Positions 14,332 to 26,744 of a stretch of DNA of 64,000 bases are shown piece after piece (positions within the stretch are counted from its first letter, which is position 1; every line of letters starts with the position of its first letter). The notes under the pieces were generated by a model that was not told where the DNA came from, ran no database searches, and worked only from the letters and a program-made list of their open reading frames with translations. A program made the translations under genes and the position numbers. The DNA lies in contig CM065704.1 of the NCBI GenBank assembly GCA_017654935.2, positions 17,042,027 to 17,106,026 on the forward strand, read 5' to 3'. Source of the DNA: Phymorhynchus buccinoides (lineage: Eukaryota > Mollusca > Gastropoda > Neogastropoda > Raphitomidae).

Positions 14332-17185
14332 TTATTCAATATTAGATAAGTTGTTGTATGTTTTTACTATTTGGTTATAATGTTTAAAACTTGAGGCCCA
14401 AACGAAGATCGGCGGATGGCCTCTGCGAACTATGCCAGGGGGGGACCATCCCTGTGAACCATGTGTTAGTATGAATATTTGTGTATATGGGATTTTGGCA
14501 ATACATGTATTTAGTTTATGAAAAAGATCTGTACATTCACCTTGAATGTGAGTGAAGGGGTTGAATAAGTGTTCAAAGTTAAGGCTTTTTTTGCATTCAC
14601 AGATGATATTTTTAAATTGCAATAGCATGATTTAGTTCTTAAGCAGAGTTCCAACTCCTTGGCCCACCCCTGGAACGCTGCTGTTGTTAATGTTTTTGTT
14701 TCTTTTGTTGACAGGCCGATATCTACGCGATGTTCCAGACCGACCCGTGGCGGCCATTTTGACTTCCCGGTAGGCCTGGTCATTGCCCGTAAGGCGGCCA
14801 CAGTGGGAGGGGCCGGATCCATGCGAGCAGAACATCTATGCCTTTAAGATTAAGTTGTTGTGTTAGATTTTTAATTTCGTTTTTAATTTCAGAGCGATTT
14901 TGATTCCATCTCTGTAGGGCTTTGATTAACGATCGAAGTGAATCTGAGAAAATTGCAATGCGGTATGGTGGGTTGGTAAGATAATTTATTTATGAAAGGG
15001 CTTCCAAAATAGCCCAGAGTTCGGCTGAAAATATGGAAATATTTGTGTTTAATTGAAAGGCTTTTGAGATTTTTAGACTAGGAATAGGGGAAGACGGGGT
15101 AAAAAGCGCATGGGCGGGTAAGAAGCCCACCCCAATTATCTCATGAAATAAAGAAAATGTCAGTCAAATTTGCCCATGAGACGAATGCTAGACATTAACG
15201 CTCGTCTCATGAGCAAAATGAGACTGAAATTTGCTTCATTTCATGAGATAATTGGGGTGGGCTTCTTACCCGCCCATGCGCTTTTTACCCCGTCTTCCCC
15301 ATCTAAAGGTGCATCCTATCTGGTTGTTGTTCAGTTTGGATCCATCTGTATTTCTTTAGCTGCTACGGTTAGTCGGTTAGGGTCTTCTTCTTTATTATAT
15401 AAATGGTGTAGTGTGATATTGTATTGTGGTGGATCCCAGTCCCACTGTGGGGGACGAACACAATGTCTTTCATTGAGAGGCCTGAGTTTTCGAATAGTTC
15501 TTTTGAAAAATCATCGATATTAATTTTGTTTCTTTGTTCGGGCAAAAAAAAAGGTCAGAACATTGGGCATAGAAGTCATTTTCGGTTAAGCTGTTTGTGG
15601 CATGCAGTCTGGTTAAAATGTAAAACAAATAAGTTTAATAATATGGTTCAGGGGGAGCCAGCCCACATCTCTGTATACCAAATGGTTTACAGCGAAGAAG
15701 GGGAGACCCAGGGCAGTCTTTAAAGCTTTAAAGTTCTATGGTCTGTAGGGTAGTTAGATTGGTTTTGGCTAAGGTATAGAAAGCTTCCATGGCGTAGGTC
15801 AGCCGGCTGCGTACTAGGGCATGGACTAAATAGGTTACACATTTGGGATCTTGTGCCCACTTTTGCTTAGAAATAACTTTAATAAAATTTAGTGCTTTTG
15901 TTGCTGTGTTGGTCAGGTGAGTGATGTGTTCGTTCCAAGAAAGGTTTCGTGTTAGAATGACACCCACAAATGTAACATGATGTGGGGGTGGTTTTTCTTG
16001 GGCGAGAATATTTATATTAAAGTTATCATCTTTAGCGTTGGAAAAGACCATGAACTCACACTTCTGTGGTGAGAGTGTGAATCCATTGTCCTGTACATAG
16101 CTACTTATTTGGATTGTATTGATTTGATGGTATATCTATTTCTGGGTCTAGGTTGCACTTGTATCCACGTGGGGTGTTAATTGACCAGATGATGCATATA
16201 CGGCAATTTTCCAGTTTTAATTTAGAAATGTTGTGTAACATAATGTTAAAAAAAGTAGGTGCAATAATGCTGCCCGGGGGTACTCCCATATCAAGTTGAA
16301 GTTTGACAGAGAGTGACTGGCCCACCCTGACTTTTAGACTTCTGTTTTGTAGAAATGAGTATATAAAGTTATAGGTGTTGCCCTCGATGCCGAGCTTGCT
16401 GATTTTATCTAGGAGCCTCCCATGCCAGACGGAGTCATATGCCCCTTTTATATCAAAGAAGGTAGCAAACACTTTCCTGCGTCTGGCAAGTGCTTTTCTG
16501 ACATGGGAGGTAAGCCTTACTACTTGTTCCATGCAGCTCCTATGTTTTATGCATCCTGCTTGGAAAGTGGGGATTATGTTATTTTTATCAAGGAAATATT
16601 CCAATCTATTTTTACGATTCTCTCGTAAATTTTACCAAGGTGAGGGGTGAGGGAGATGGGGCGGTAGCTTTTGGGATCCCTTGCCGGTTTTCCGGGCTTC
16701 AGAATCCCTACCACCTGTGCCTCTTTCCATGCTTTCCATGTGGCACTTCTCCCCCCTACCAGCACCTGGCATAGTAATGTAATAAAATTTCTCGAAAAGA
16801 TGGGGGCAATTTGGTCAGTACTTTATAGGAGATAGGATCATCTCCTGTTGCTTTATTTACTTTTTAAAAATTTGATTTAGGGACGCAGCAATTTTGGCCA
16901 TTTTGAGTGGTGGATTAATAAAATGAGAGTTGTTATCAGATTTGTTTTGGTTTGTTAATATAGAATTACGTTTATTCTGTTCATGTAGGCAGGTGTTTAG
17001 TTTGGCTGGCTTCTGCAAAGGTTTTTGCCAGTACTTCTGCTGTTTCTAAATTTGTTGTTGTTAATGTATCGCCTTTAAATATTCTTGGCTCCCATACTCT
17101 ATCATTGGAATTAATTTTCTTTAGTTTCTTCCAGGCTTTGCCCAGATCTTTATAATCGATAATATCTTCCTTATTGTGTTGTCAA
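14332..17185 (-). pseudogene. I-clade (Nimbus-like) LINE pol relic, arm 1
   Basis: Read on minus from 17185: a linker segment (DLGKAWKKLKKI, NDRVWEPRIFKG), then reverse transcriptase with PKSYRPISLTPHLGK (16574-16765), then QAGCIKHRSC, FFDIKGAYDSVWH and MGVPPGSIIAPTFF (16101-16604), then the palm/thumb region to 15728. The catalytic YADD box is gone: the frame jumps from CRICI to IWS at about 16185-16200. An RNase H domain follows (IAIFSDSLRSLIKALQRW, about 14870-14960), split by the family-2 MITE at 15087-15300, and a C-terminal tail to 14332. RNase H after a reverse transcriptase with this motif set is typical of the I superfamily. Many stops; dead. Confidence 0.82.
15087..15300. mobile_element. 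Palindromic MITE, family 2 (copy b)
   Basis: Same 214-bp palindromic element as at 2376-2589, inserted into the RNase H region of the LINE relic. Left flank is TA (15085-15086); the right flank reads ATC. The mirrored copy in arm 2 (26531-26744) shows the insertion preceded the palindrome. Confidence 0.88.
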
Positions 17186-17269
17186 CTAGCACACTAAATA
17201 AGGACACTTGGAGACCAGTATCAAGTTGCTACATTGTATTTTATTCCTAAACTCTTAGGATCCCGCGTG

Positions 17270-18678
17270 CTGCTCAGCTTCAAGACGCTGTCAACGTAAC
17301 GCTCATGCGCCTGTTCATCTGAGCTGTGGATGAGAATGTCGTCAAAATAACAGATGACGTTTGTCTCGTCCTTCAAGATGGTCTCCATAGTCCTTTGAAA
17401 GATCTCCGGCGCTGAGCTGATGCCGAAGGGCAGTCGCTTGTAGAAGTACCTTCCACAGGGTGTAATGAAGGTGGTGAGCTTCGCCTAGTCAGGATCCAAG
17501 GGGATTTGCCAAAATCCTGACGTTGCATCAAGCTTCGTGAAGATGGATGATCCTGACAGCTTGTGCAGTATATCGTCCAAAGTAGGTAACATACAGCGTT
17601 CCCTCTTGACCGCTGCGTTGAGTTTCTTCAAGTCGGTGCATATGCGAACGTTGCCTGACTTCTTCATGACCGGGACCATTGGTGAGCACCAATCTGTAGG
17701 TTCAGTCACTTCTTTAATGATTCCTGCTGTCTTCATTCTCTCCAGTTCTTGTTTAACTTTGTCAACAAGAGGGATGGGGATTCTCCGTGCTGTATGTAGA
17801 CTGTATGGCTTGGCTCCGTCCTCCAGGACGATCTTCACTGGTGGACAATCAACTGGACAGTCATCCAGTTCACCGAAAAGCTGGCCGATGGCTTCAATCC
17901 TTCTGACTAAGCCCATCCTGAGCGCTGCTTCTCTACTGAGCAGGTTGTCTGCATTCATGTTCACGACAAAGAGTCGAAGTGAGTGTGACTGGTCATGAAC
18001 AATAGTAGTAGTGATAAATTGTCCTTCACAATGCATCACTCCGCCTGGACTGCGTAGAATGGAGCTGGTTTTATGCAAGGGTGGACAAAGATTCAGCTTC
18101 TTGTATTGTGAAGTCGAAATCACGGAGACGTCTGCTCCTGTGTCTATTTTGAACTTGACCTCTTGACCTCCAAGAGTCAGCGTTGTCGTCCACGGTGGCT
18201 CAAGTGCCTCTCCACTGTTTACAGCACCCATAAAATGTTCCGTTTCTTCTTCCTGCGCTAGATCAGAATCTTGTATGGAGGAAACCGACTTGGTCCTGCA
18301 TACTGCAGCAAAATGGTTCATGCGATAACAGATTCTGCATTTCTTGCCTCTTGCTGGGCAAATGTCAATGTCCCTATGGTTTCTGCCGCACTTTGAACAA
18401 GTTGAAGCATGCCTCATGTTGTCTCTCCCTGTGTTTCCACCACCGCATGTGACGCCGCTGGAGGTACTCCCTCCCCTACGGCCACCACCGCTGCCTCGTG
18501 CGAAACCAGGTCTACCATTGCTGTGTCGACCACCATGACTACTACCTCTGTGAGTGCTAGTCCTGCTAGAATATACTGCATCAACGTTGGTCTGACGTTG
18601 CTCAGAGAGCTGGCTCTTCACTGTCTCAAACTGTCTGGCTTGCTTAACTGCTGTGTCAAGTGTCAGGTCTGCCTTCAA
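17270..18678 (-). pseudogene. Gypsy gag-pol fragment (knuckle, protease, RT)
   Basis: From 18678 to 17485 the frame is open for 397 residues; after a TAG at about 17488 it stays open to about 17255. In order: an RG-rich basic stretch, two zinc-knuckle-like cysteine clusters (CSKCGRNHRDIDICP and CRICYRMNHFAAVC), the aspartic protease motif FKIDTGADVSVIS, then reverse transcriptase with GNVRICTDLKKLN and FTKLDATSGFWQIPLD. Past the stop come LPFGISSAPEIFQ and the catalytic YFDD block. Pol then ends at the deletion junction with the LTR remnant. The same stop occurs in arm 2, so it is older than the palindrome. Confidence 0.85.
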
Positions 18679-18788
18679 ATGTAGCTTTTCTGAAAGTTCT
18701 GGGTCACAGACACCCAGGGCTGCTCTTGCGTTGATGGGACGGGCGTGGATGGTGCATCTCTGGGTCCCATTAGCACCTTCGGGTGTTT

Positions 18789-19409
18789 CTACATCATTAG
18801 CGTTTCTGAAAGTTCTGGGTCACAGACACCCAGGGCTGCTCTTGCGTTGATGGGACGGGCGTGGATGGTGCATCTCTGGGTTTCTTCGGGTGTTTCTATA
18901 TCATTAGTTTCTGAAAGTTCTGGCGGGTCACAGACACCCCGGACTAATCTGTCTCTAATGGCCTCTTCTTTGTTTGTAAAGTTAGCTTTCTCTGCCAACT
19001 CATACAAAGCACGCACGTACTGTCCAATGTTCTCTTCAGGTTTCTGGTTTCTTGCATGAAAACGTGCACGTTCGTGGATAACGTTCACAGTAGGAAGAAA
19101 ATGTTCATCAAACTTCTTCAAAACAACATCAATCTTCTTCTGATCTGCGTCACTAAGCTTGAACGAATCAACAATCTTCTCAGCCTCTACACCCATCACG
19201 TAGATCAAAGTGTTCACTTGAACGTCATCGTCTTCTTTATTTAGCTTTGAAGCTTTGAAATACCGTTCCCAACGTGTCTTCCACAAGGGCCACGAACCAG
19301 GCTGACTAAAGTCGAACGAATCAGGAGAGCTTTGAATGGGGCCATTTCGAGTACTTACGGCGTTAAGAACTTTAGTTACCGCTGCCACTAGCACTCTAAA
19401 TAAGGACAC
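18789..19409 (-). pseudogene. Gypsy gag fragment
   Basis: A 206-residue frame from a weak start near the U5-like repeat. FDFSQPGSWPLWKTRWERYF and the NTLIYVMGVEAEKI to ERARFHARNQKPEENIGQYV region match the capsid-type gag proteins of invertebrate gypsy elements. It ends in a local tandem duplication (about 18690-18920): a ~110-bp unit with GGGTCACAGACACCC and GATGGGACGGGCGTGGAT repeated about 2.5 times, which shifts the frame relative to the pol ORF. Confidence 0.75.
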
Positions 19410-19676
19410 TTGGAGACCAGTATCAAGTTGTGTTCCATAAAGTGTTGTTTAAACTCCCGATCATGGAAGTCTCAGTTCAAAAGAGATTCCTTAGTAAATT
19501 ATGTATTTCTTAATAGAAATGTAAACAAACATCCAAGACGCCGTAAAAAGTTTGTTTCACTACTTTATATACTTAAGCTAAATGCTTTTAAAACTAAATT
19601 CATAAAAAATCTTCAATGTGTATGCGGTGCTATTGATAATTGTACAACACGCATTCTATATTATTGCCCTTACTAA
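19410..19676 (+). pseudogene. LINE C-terminal zinc-knuckle relic
   Basis: An 88-codon plus-strand frame ending TAA at 19676. The C-terminal part, FIKNLQCVCGAIDNCTTRILYYCPY, has the C-x-C...C spacing and context of the cysteine-rich C-terminus seen after the reverse transcriptase/RNase H of many LINEs. It lies in the spacer between the arms and is in the opposite orientation to the arm 1 LINE. The first ~40 codons may be chance. Confidence 0.45.
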
Positions 19677-20179
19677 CGGATATACAGAGAAATAGACAAA
19701 AAAGAGGACAGAAGATAGAGGGAAATAGACAGAAAGGTATGGGGGATACATTGAGCTTTCAAATCGTTATGTCAATGATTTATCTTGTTCTTATTTTGTG
19801 TTATATATAGAATGAATCCAAATCAGTTCAATTATTATTATTATTTTTATATTCATCAGTTGTTGGGAGTTCATTCATTCAGTTTTATTTTTAAATTAAA
19901 AAAAATTGATCTTTCCCATTTAAATTGTAGTCCTACAAAACACATTGACAAAAACACCCCCAAAACCCACCCCCACACAAACACCCTGGTTTCCGTTACT
20001 AAGAAAAATGTTCTTTTTTCTTTTTCTCTTTCCTTAAAAATCTTATATTTCATTCACTAAGAAATAAAACTCACTTCCGACTGAAGAAAAATGTTCTGTG
20101 TGTGTTTTCTTTTTCTCTTTCCTTCAAAATCTTATATTTCATTCACTAAGAAATAAAACGTGTGTGCGTGTGACTGAAG

Positions 20180-20184
<5 letters not shown>

Positions 20185-20230
<46 letters not shown>

Positions 20231-20276
20231 GCGTGTGCGTGTGCGTGTGCGTGTGCGTGCGTGTGTGCGTGTGTGT
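20185..20276. repeat. (GT)n / (GTGC)n microsatellite
   Basis: Uninterrupted GT from about 20185 then GTGTGC variants to 20276, abutting the pentanucleotide tail of the LINE 3' end. Confidence 0.93.
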
Positions 20277-21393
<1,117 letters not shown>

Positions 21394-21893
21394 NNNNNNN
21401 NNNNNNNNNNNNNNNNNNNNNNNNNNNNNNNNNNNNNNNNNNNNNNNNNNNNNNNNNNNNNNNNNNNNNNNNNNNNNNNNNNNNNNNNNNNNNNNNNNNN
21501 NNNNNNNNNNNNNNNNNNNNNNNNNNNNNNNNNNNNNNNNNNNNNNNNNNNNNNNNNNNNNNNNNNNNNNNNNNNNNNNNNNNNNNNNNNNNNNNNNNNN
21601 NNNNNNNNNNNNNNNNNNNNNNNNNNNNNNNNNNNNNNNNNNNNNNNNNNNNNNNNNNNNNNNNNNNNNNNNNNNNNNNNNNNNNNNNNNNNNNNNNNNN
21701 NNNNNNNNNNNNNNNNNNNNNNNNNNNNNNNNNNNNNNNNNNNNNNNNNNNNNNNNNNNNNNNNNNNNNNNNNNNNNNNNNNNNNNNNNNNNNNNNNNNN
21801 NNNNNNNNNNNNNNNNNNNNNNNNNNNNNNNNNNNNNNNNNNNNNNNNNNNNNNNNNNNNNNNNNNNNNNNNNNNNNNNNNNNNNNNNNNNNN
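21394..21893. other. Assembly gap (500 N)
   Basis: Exactly 500 unknown bases, a conventional scaffold placeholder. True size is unknown. It covers the centre-side end of palindrome arm 2. Confidence 0.99.
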
Positions 21894-22395
21894 AGTTCTT
21901 TCAAGTTCGGTTCTTTTTTTTTCATAAAGCTTTTCAAAGCAAAAGCGTAAATAAAGGAAAGACGTATTTTCTTAAGACGATTTGAAAAGCGTTTTTCAAG
22001 TGAACACCTTTGATTTCTACTTGATTGGTAGTTTAGGCAGAGGCTTGATGAAAGAGAGAGATCTCTTGTTGATTCGTTATCAAGCTTAGCTGACCTCGTC
22101 AGAATCAGGAACGAAGAATTGATGTTGTACTTTTTGAAGAAGTTTTTTTGATGAACAATTTTTTTTTTCTTCCCTAATAGTGAAGTTATCACGAAACATG
22201 TTTGCACGTTTCATGAAGAAAGAAGATAAACCAGAAACCTGGAAAGAGGAACATTAGGACAGTTTTTTAAGTTGCCGGTTGTTGTGACTTTGGATGAGAG
22301 TTTGGCAGGAGAGAAAGCTAACTTTACAAGACCAAAGAAGAGCCAGATTTTTTTTTTTTAGCTAAATTATTAGAGACAGATTTAGTCCGGTCTTA
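21894..22395 (+). pseudogene. Gypsy gag fragment, arm 2, noisy copy
   Basis: Alignable to the gag of arm 1 by landmarks GTTGATTCGTT, GATGTTG...GAAGAAGTTT, AAACCAGAAACCT and GAGAAAGCTAACTTTAC, but broken by frequent insertions concentrated in homopolymers. No frame survives. The damage looks technical rather than biological because the adjoining pol fragment is clean. Confidence 0.7.
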
Positions 22396-23705
22396 GCACT
22401 CACAGAGGTAGTAGTCATGGTGGTCGACACAGCAATGGTAGACCTGGTTTCGCACGAGGCAGCGGTGGTGGCCGTAGGGGAGGAAGTACCTCCAGCGGCG
22501 TCACATGCGGTGGTGGAAACACAGGGAGAGACAACATGAGGCATGCTTCAACTTGTTCAAAGTGCGGCAGAAACCATAGGGACATTGACATTTGCCCAGC
22601 AAGAGGCAAGAAATGCAGAATCTGTTATCGCATGAACCATTTTGCTGCAGTATACAGGACCAAGTCGGTTTCCTCCATACAAGATTCTGATCTAGCGCAG
22701 GAAGAAGAAACGGAACATTTTCAGGGTGCTGTAAACAGTGGAGAGGCACTTGAGCCACCGTGGACGACAACGCTGACTCTTGGAGGTCAAGAGGTCAAGT
22801 TCAAAATAGACACAGGAGCAGACGTCTCCGTGATTTCGACTTCACAATACAAGAAGCTTTCTTTGTCCACCCTTGCATAAAACCAGCTCCAATCTACGCA
22901 GTCCAGGCGGAGTGATGCATTGTGAAGGACAATTTATCACTACTACTATTGTTCATGACCAGTCACACTCACTTCGACTCTTTGTCGTGAACATGAATGC
23001 AGACAACCTGCTCAGTAGAGAAGCAGCGTTCAGGATGGGCTTAGTCAGAAGGATTGAAGCCATCGGCCAGCTTTTCGGTGAACTGGATGACTGTCCAGTT
23101 GATTGTCCACCAGTGAAGATCGTCCTGGAGGACGGAGCCAAGCCATACAGTCTACATACAGCACGGAGAATCCCCATCCCTCTTGTTGACAAAGTTAAAC
23201 AAGAACTGGAGAGAATGAAGACAGCAGGAATCATTAAAGAAGTGACTGAACCTACAGATTGGTGCTCACCAATGGTCCCGGTCATGAAGAAGTCAGGCAA
23301 CGTTCGCATATGCACCGACTTGAAGAAACTCAACACAGCGGTCAAGAGGGAACGCTACATGTTACCTACTTTGGACGATATACTGCACAAGCTGTCAGGA
23401 TCAACCATCTTCACGAAGCTTGATGCAACGTCAGGATTTTGGCAAATCCCCTTGGATCCTGACTAGGCGAAGCTCACCACCTTCATTACACCCTGTGGAA
23501 GGTACTTCTACAAGCGACTGCCCTTCGGCATCAGCTCAGCGCCGGAGATCTTTCAAAGGACTATGGAGACCATCTTGAAGGACGAGACAAACGTCATCTG
23601 TTATTTTGACGACATTCTCATCCACAGCTCAGATGAACAGGCGCATGAGCGTTACGTTGACAGCGTCTTGAAGCTGAGCAGCACGCGGGATCCTAAGAGT
23701 TTAGG
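22396..23705 (+). pseudogene. Gypsy gag-pol fragment, arm 2
   Basis: Mirror of 17270-18560. The zinc-knuckle segment and protease are in one frame (22536-22880) and the remainder to YFDD in another (22873-23466, then on to about 23730). FKIDTGADVSVIS is retained. The last cysteine of the second knuckle is Tyr here (FAAVYRTK) and Cys in arm 1. The TAG after IPLDPD is shared with arm 1. A deletion in AGCTT...TCTTTGTCC (about 22858) causes the frame break relative to arm 1. Confidence 0.83.
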
Positions 23706-25321
23706 AATAAAATACAATGTAGCAACTTGATACTGGTCTCCAAGTGTCCTTATTTAGTGTGCTAGTTGACAACACAATAAGGAAGATATTATCGATTATA
23801 AAGATCTGGGCAAAGCCTGGAAGAAACTAAAGAAAATTAATTCCAACGATAGAGTATGGGAGCCAAGAATATTTAAAGGCGATACATTAGCAACAACAAA
23901 TTTAGAAACAGCAGAAGTACTGGCAAAAACCTTTGCAGAAGCCAGCCAAACTAAACACCTGCCTACATGAACAGAATAAACGTAATTTTATATTAACAAA
24001 CCAAAACAAATCTGATAACAACTCTCATTTTATTAATCCACCACTCAAAATGGCCGAACTTGCTGCGTCCCTAAATCAAATTTTTTAAAAAGTAAATAAA
24101 GCAACAGGAGATGATCCTACCTCCTATGAAGTACTGAACAAATTTCCCCCCATCTTTTCAAACATTTTATTACATTACTATGCCAGGTGCTGGTAGGGGG
24201 GAGAAGTGCCACAAGCATGGAAAGAGGCACAGGTGGTAGGGATTCTGAAGCCCGGAAAACCGGCAAGGGATCCCAAAAGCTACCGCCCCATCTCCCTCAC
24301 CCCTCACCTTGGTAAAAATTTACGAGAGAATCGTAAAAATAGATTGGAATATTTCCTTGATAAAAATAACATAATCTCCACTTTCCAAGCAGGATGCATA
24401 AAACATAGGAGCTGCATGGAACAAGTAGTAAGGCTTACCTCCCATGTCAGAAAAGCACTTGCCAGATGCAGGAAAGTCTTTGCTACCTTCTTTGATATAA
24501 AAGGGGCATATGACTCCGTCTGGCATGGAAGGCTCCTAGATAAAATCAGCAAGCTCGGCATCGAGGGCAACACCTATAACTTTATATACTCATTTCTACA
24601 AAACAGAAGTCTAAAAGTCAGGGTGGGCCAGTCACTCTCTGTCAAACATCAACTTGATATGGGAGTACGTAACCCAGGGCAGCATTATTGCACCTACTTT
24701 TTTTAACATTATGTTACACAACATTTCTAAATTAAAACTGGAAAATTGCCGTATATGCATCATCTGGTCAATTAACACCCCACGCGGATACAAGTGCAAC
24801 CTAGACCCAGAAATAGATATACCATCAAATCAATACAATGAAAATAACTAGCTATGTACAGGACAATGGATTCACACTCTCACCACAGAAGTGTGAGTTC
24901 ATGGTCTTTTCCAACGCCAAAGATGATAACTTTAATATAAATATTCTCGCCCAAGAAAAACCACCCCCACATCATGTTACATTTGTGGGTGTCATTCTAA
25001 CACGAAACCTTTCTTGGAACGAACACATCACTCACCTGACCAACACAGCAACAAAAGCACTAAATTTTATTAAAGTTATTTCTAAGCATAAGTGGGCACA
25101 AGATCCCAAATGTGTAACCTATTTAGTCCATGCCCTAGTACGCAGCCGGCTGACCTACGCCATGGAAGCTTTCTATACCTTAACCAAAACCAATCTAACT
25201 ACCCTACAGACCATAGAACTTTAAAGCTTTAAAGACTGCCCTGGGTCTCCCCTTCTTCGCTGTAAACCATTTGGTATACAGAGATGTGGGCTGGCTCCCC
25301 CTGAACCATCTTATTAAACTT

Positions 25322-26174
25322 TTTTTTATTTTTTTTACTTTTTTTTTTTTGCTGTCCCATCTTCTGGGCTGTACAGTGGCGTTGCTCCCACGCCGCTGGT
25401 TCAGAATCCCAATTCGCAGCTACACCCGGGTTTGTTCAAGTCGCAGAAACCGAGACCAGCAATCCAAGGGGAGCGAATCTATGTTAGGCCGTCATGAGGC
25501 AACCAACCGAGGAGACACTGCACTTCTGCTGAGTCACTTCGGTGGAGTTCAGTGGAGCCTGTTCAGGACACCACCTACTAAGCCCCCTACTGACGACACT
25601 ATTCTCTTAGTCGCGGAGCCAGCGTGAGTGAGGTCCTCCTCCGAGGGCGCCACCACGACCGTCCACCGACAGCTCCCCAGAACACACTGATCCCCATGAA
25701 TTTGACCCGAACGCACCAAGGCATAGACTGGATTAGAAACCGAAACTGAGGTCACCATGAGAGCAGGGCATGCAAAGCCACAGAATTTGATACATTTTTT
25801 AATTTTATTGATGGAAAATGAGGCCGATGATAACGATGATGATGATGATATGGAGTTTCGTATCGGTCTGAGACTGCATGGCAGGGCTGTATTCTACGCT
25901 TCCTTTCATAATGATATACCGGCGTTAACCAGGCCCGAGAACTACAGACACCTGCAGTGTTGGTCTTGCAATTAGAGCAACACTCTCAGAATCGCATCCG
26001 TTAAGCGGATGAAACTCGACTGTGTGGTTTCAGTCTTCCCATTGAGCCCACAGCCACTCACTCTGGGTAGGAGTCGGTCCAGGACCGAAAAAACCCTCGC
26101 CTCTTATGGGATTCGAACCCAAGACCTCCCAGCCAGTAGTCCGCGACGCTAACCACTACACCACGGCGGCTGGT
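25322..26174 (-). mobile_element. tRNA-headed SINE-like retroposon
   Basis: An 853-bp insertion present in arm 2 only, flanked by a perfect 14-bp duplication ATCTTATTAAACTT (25308-25321 and 26175-26188); arm 1 has one copy of this target (one base different). Read on minus, the 5' end carries TGGTGTAGTGGTTAG (box A-like) and GGGTTCGAATCCC (box B), the RNA polymerase III promoter of a tRNA-derived SINE, and the 3' end is an A-rich tail (T-rich at 25321-25350). The body, about 700 bp, is long for a SINE and unrecognised; it could be a composite. Confidence 0.85.
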
Positions 26175-26530
26175 ATCTTATTAAACTTAATTGTTTTACA
26201 TTTTAACCAGACTGCATGCCACAAACAGCTTAACCGAAAATGACTTCTATGCCCAATGTTCTGACCTTTTTTTTTGCCCGAACAAAGAAACAAAATATCG
26301 ATGATTTTTCAAAAGAACTATTCGAAAACTCAGGCCTCTCAATGATTGATTGAAAGACATTGTGTTCGTCCCCCACAGTGGGACTGGGATCCACCACAAT
26401 ACAATATCACACTACACCATTTATATAATAAAGAAGAAGACCCTAACCGACTAACCGACTAACCGTAGCAGCTAAAGAAATACAGATGGATCCAAACTGA
26501 ACAACAACCAGATAGGATGCACCTTTAGAT

Positions 26531-26744
26531 GGGGAAGACGGGGTAAAAAGCGCATGGGCGGGTAAGAAGCCCACCCCAATTATCTCATGAAATGAAGCAA
26601 ATTTCAGTCTCATTTTGCTCATGAGACGAGCGTTAATGTCTAGCATTCGTCTCATGGGCAAATTTGACTGACATTTTCTTTATTTCATGAGATAATTGGG
26701 GTGGGCTTCTTACCCGCCCATGCGCTTTTTACCCCGTCTTCCCC
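26531..26744. mobile_element. Palindromic MITE, family 2 (copy c)
   Basis: 214-bp copy of the family at 2376-2589 and the mirror image of 15087-15300, in the RNase H region of the arm 2 LINE relic. Confidence 0.88.

Larger units (their letters stand above)
17186..19430 (-). mobile_element. Deleted Ty3/gypsy element, arm 1
   Basis: A ~2.2-kb LTR-element derivative on minus, bounded by a 43-bp direct repeat that starts CTAGCAC and ends AGTATCAAGTTG (17186-17228 and 19388-19430). On minus, the downstream copy is preceded by AATAAA, as in an LTR R-U5 region. Between them lie gag, a zinc knuckle, protease and the first half of reverse transcriptase; the rest of pol, integrase and most LTR sequence are deleted. 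It sits inside the I-clade LINE relic, whose linker resumes immediately at 17185. Confidence 0.75.

Noticed and set aside
26095..26174. tRNA gene
   Set aside because: Box A and box B are present but the sequence is the head of an 853-bp insertion with an A-rich tail and target duplication, so it is a SINE-like head.
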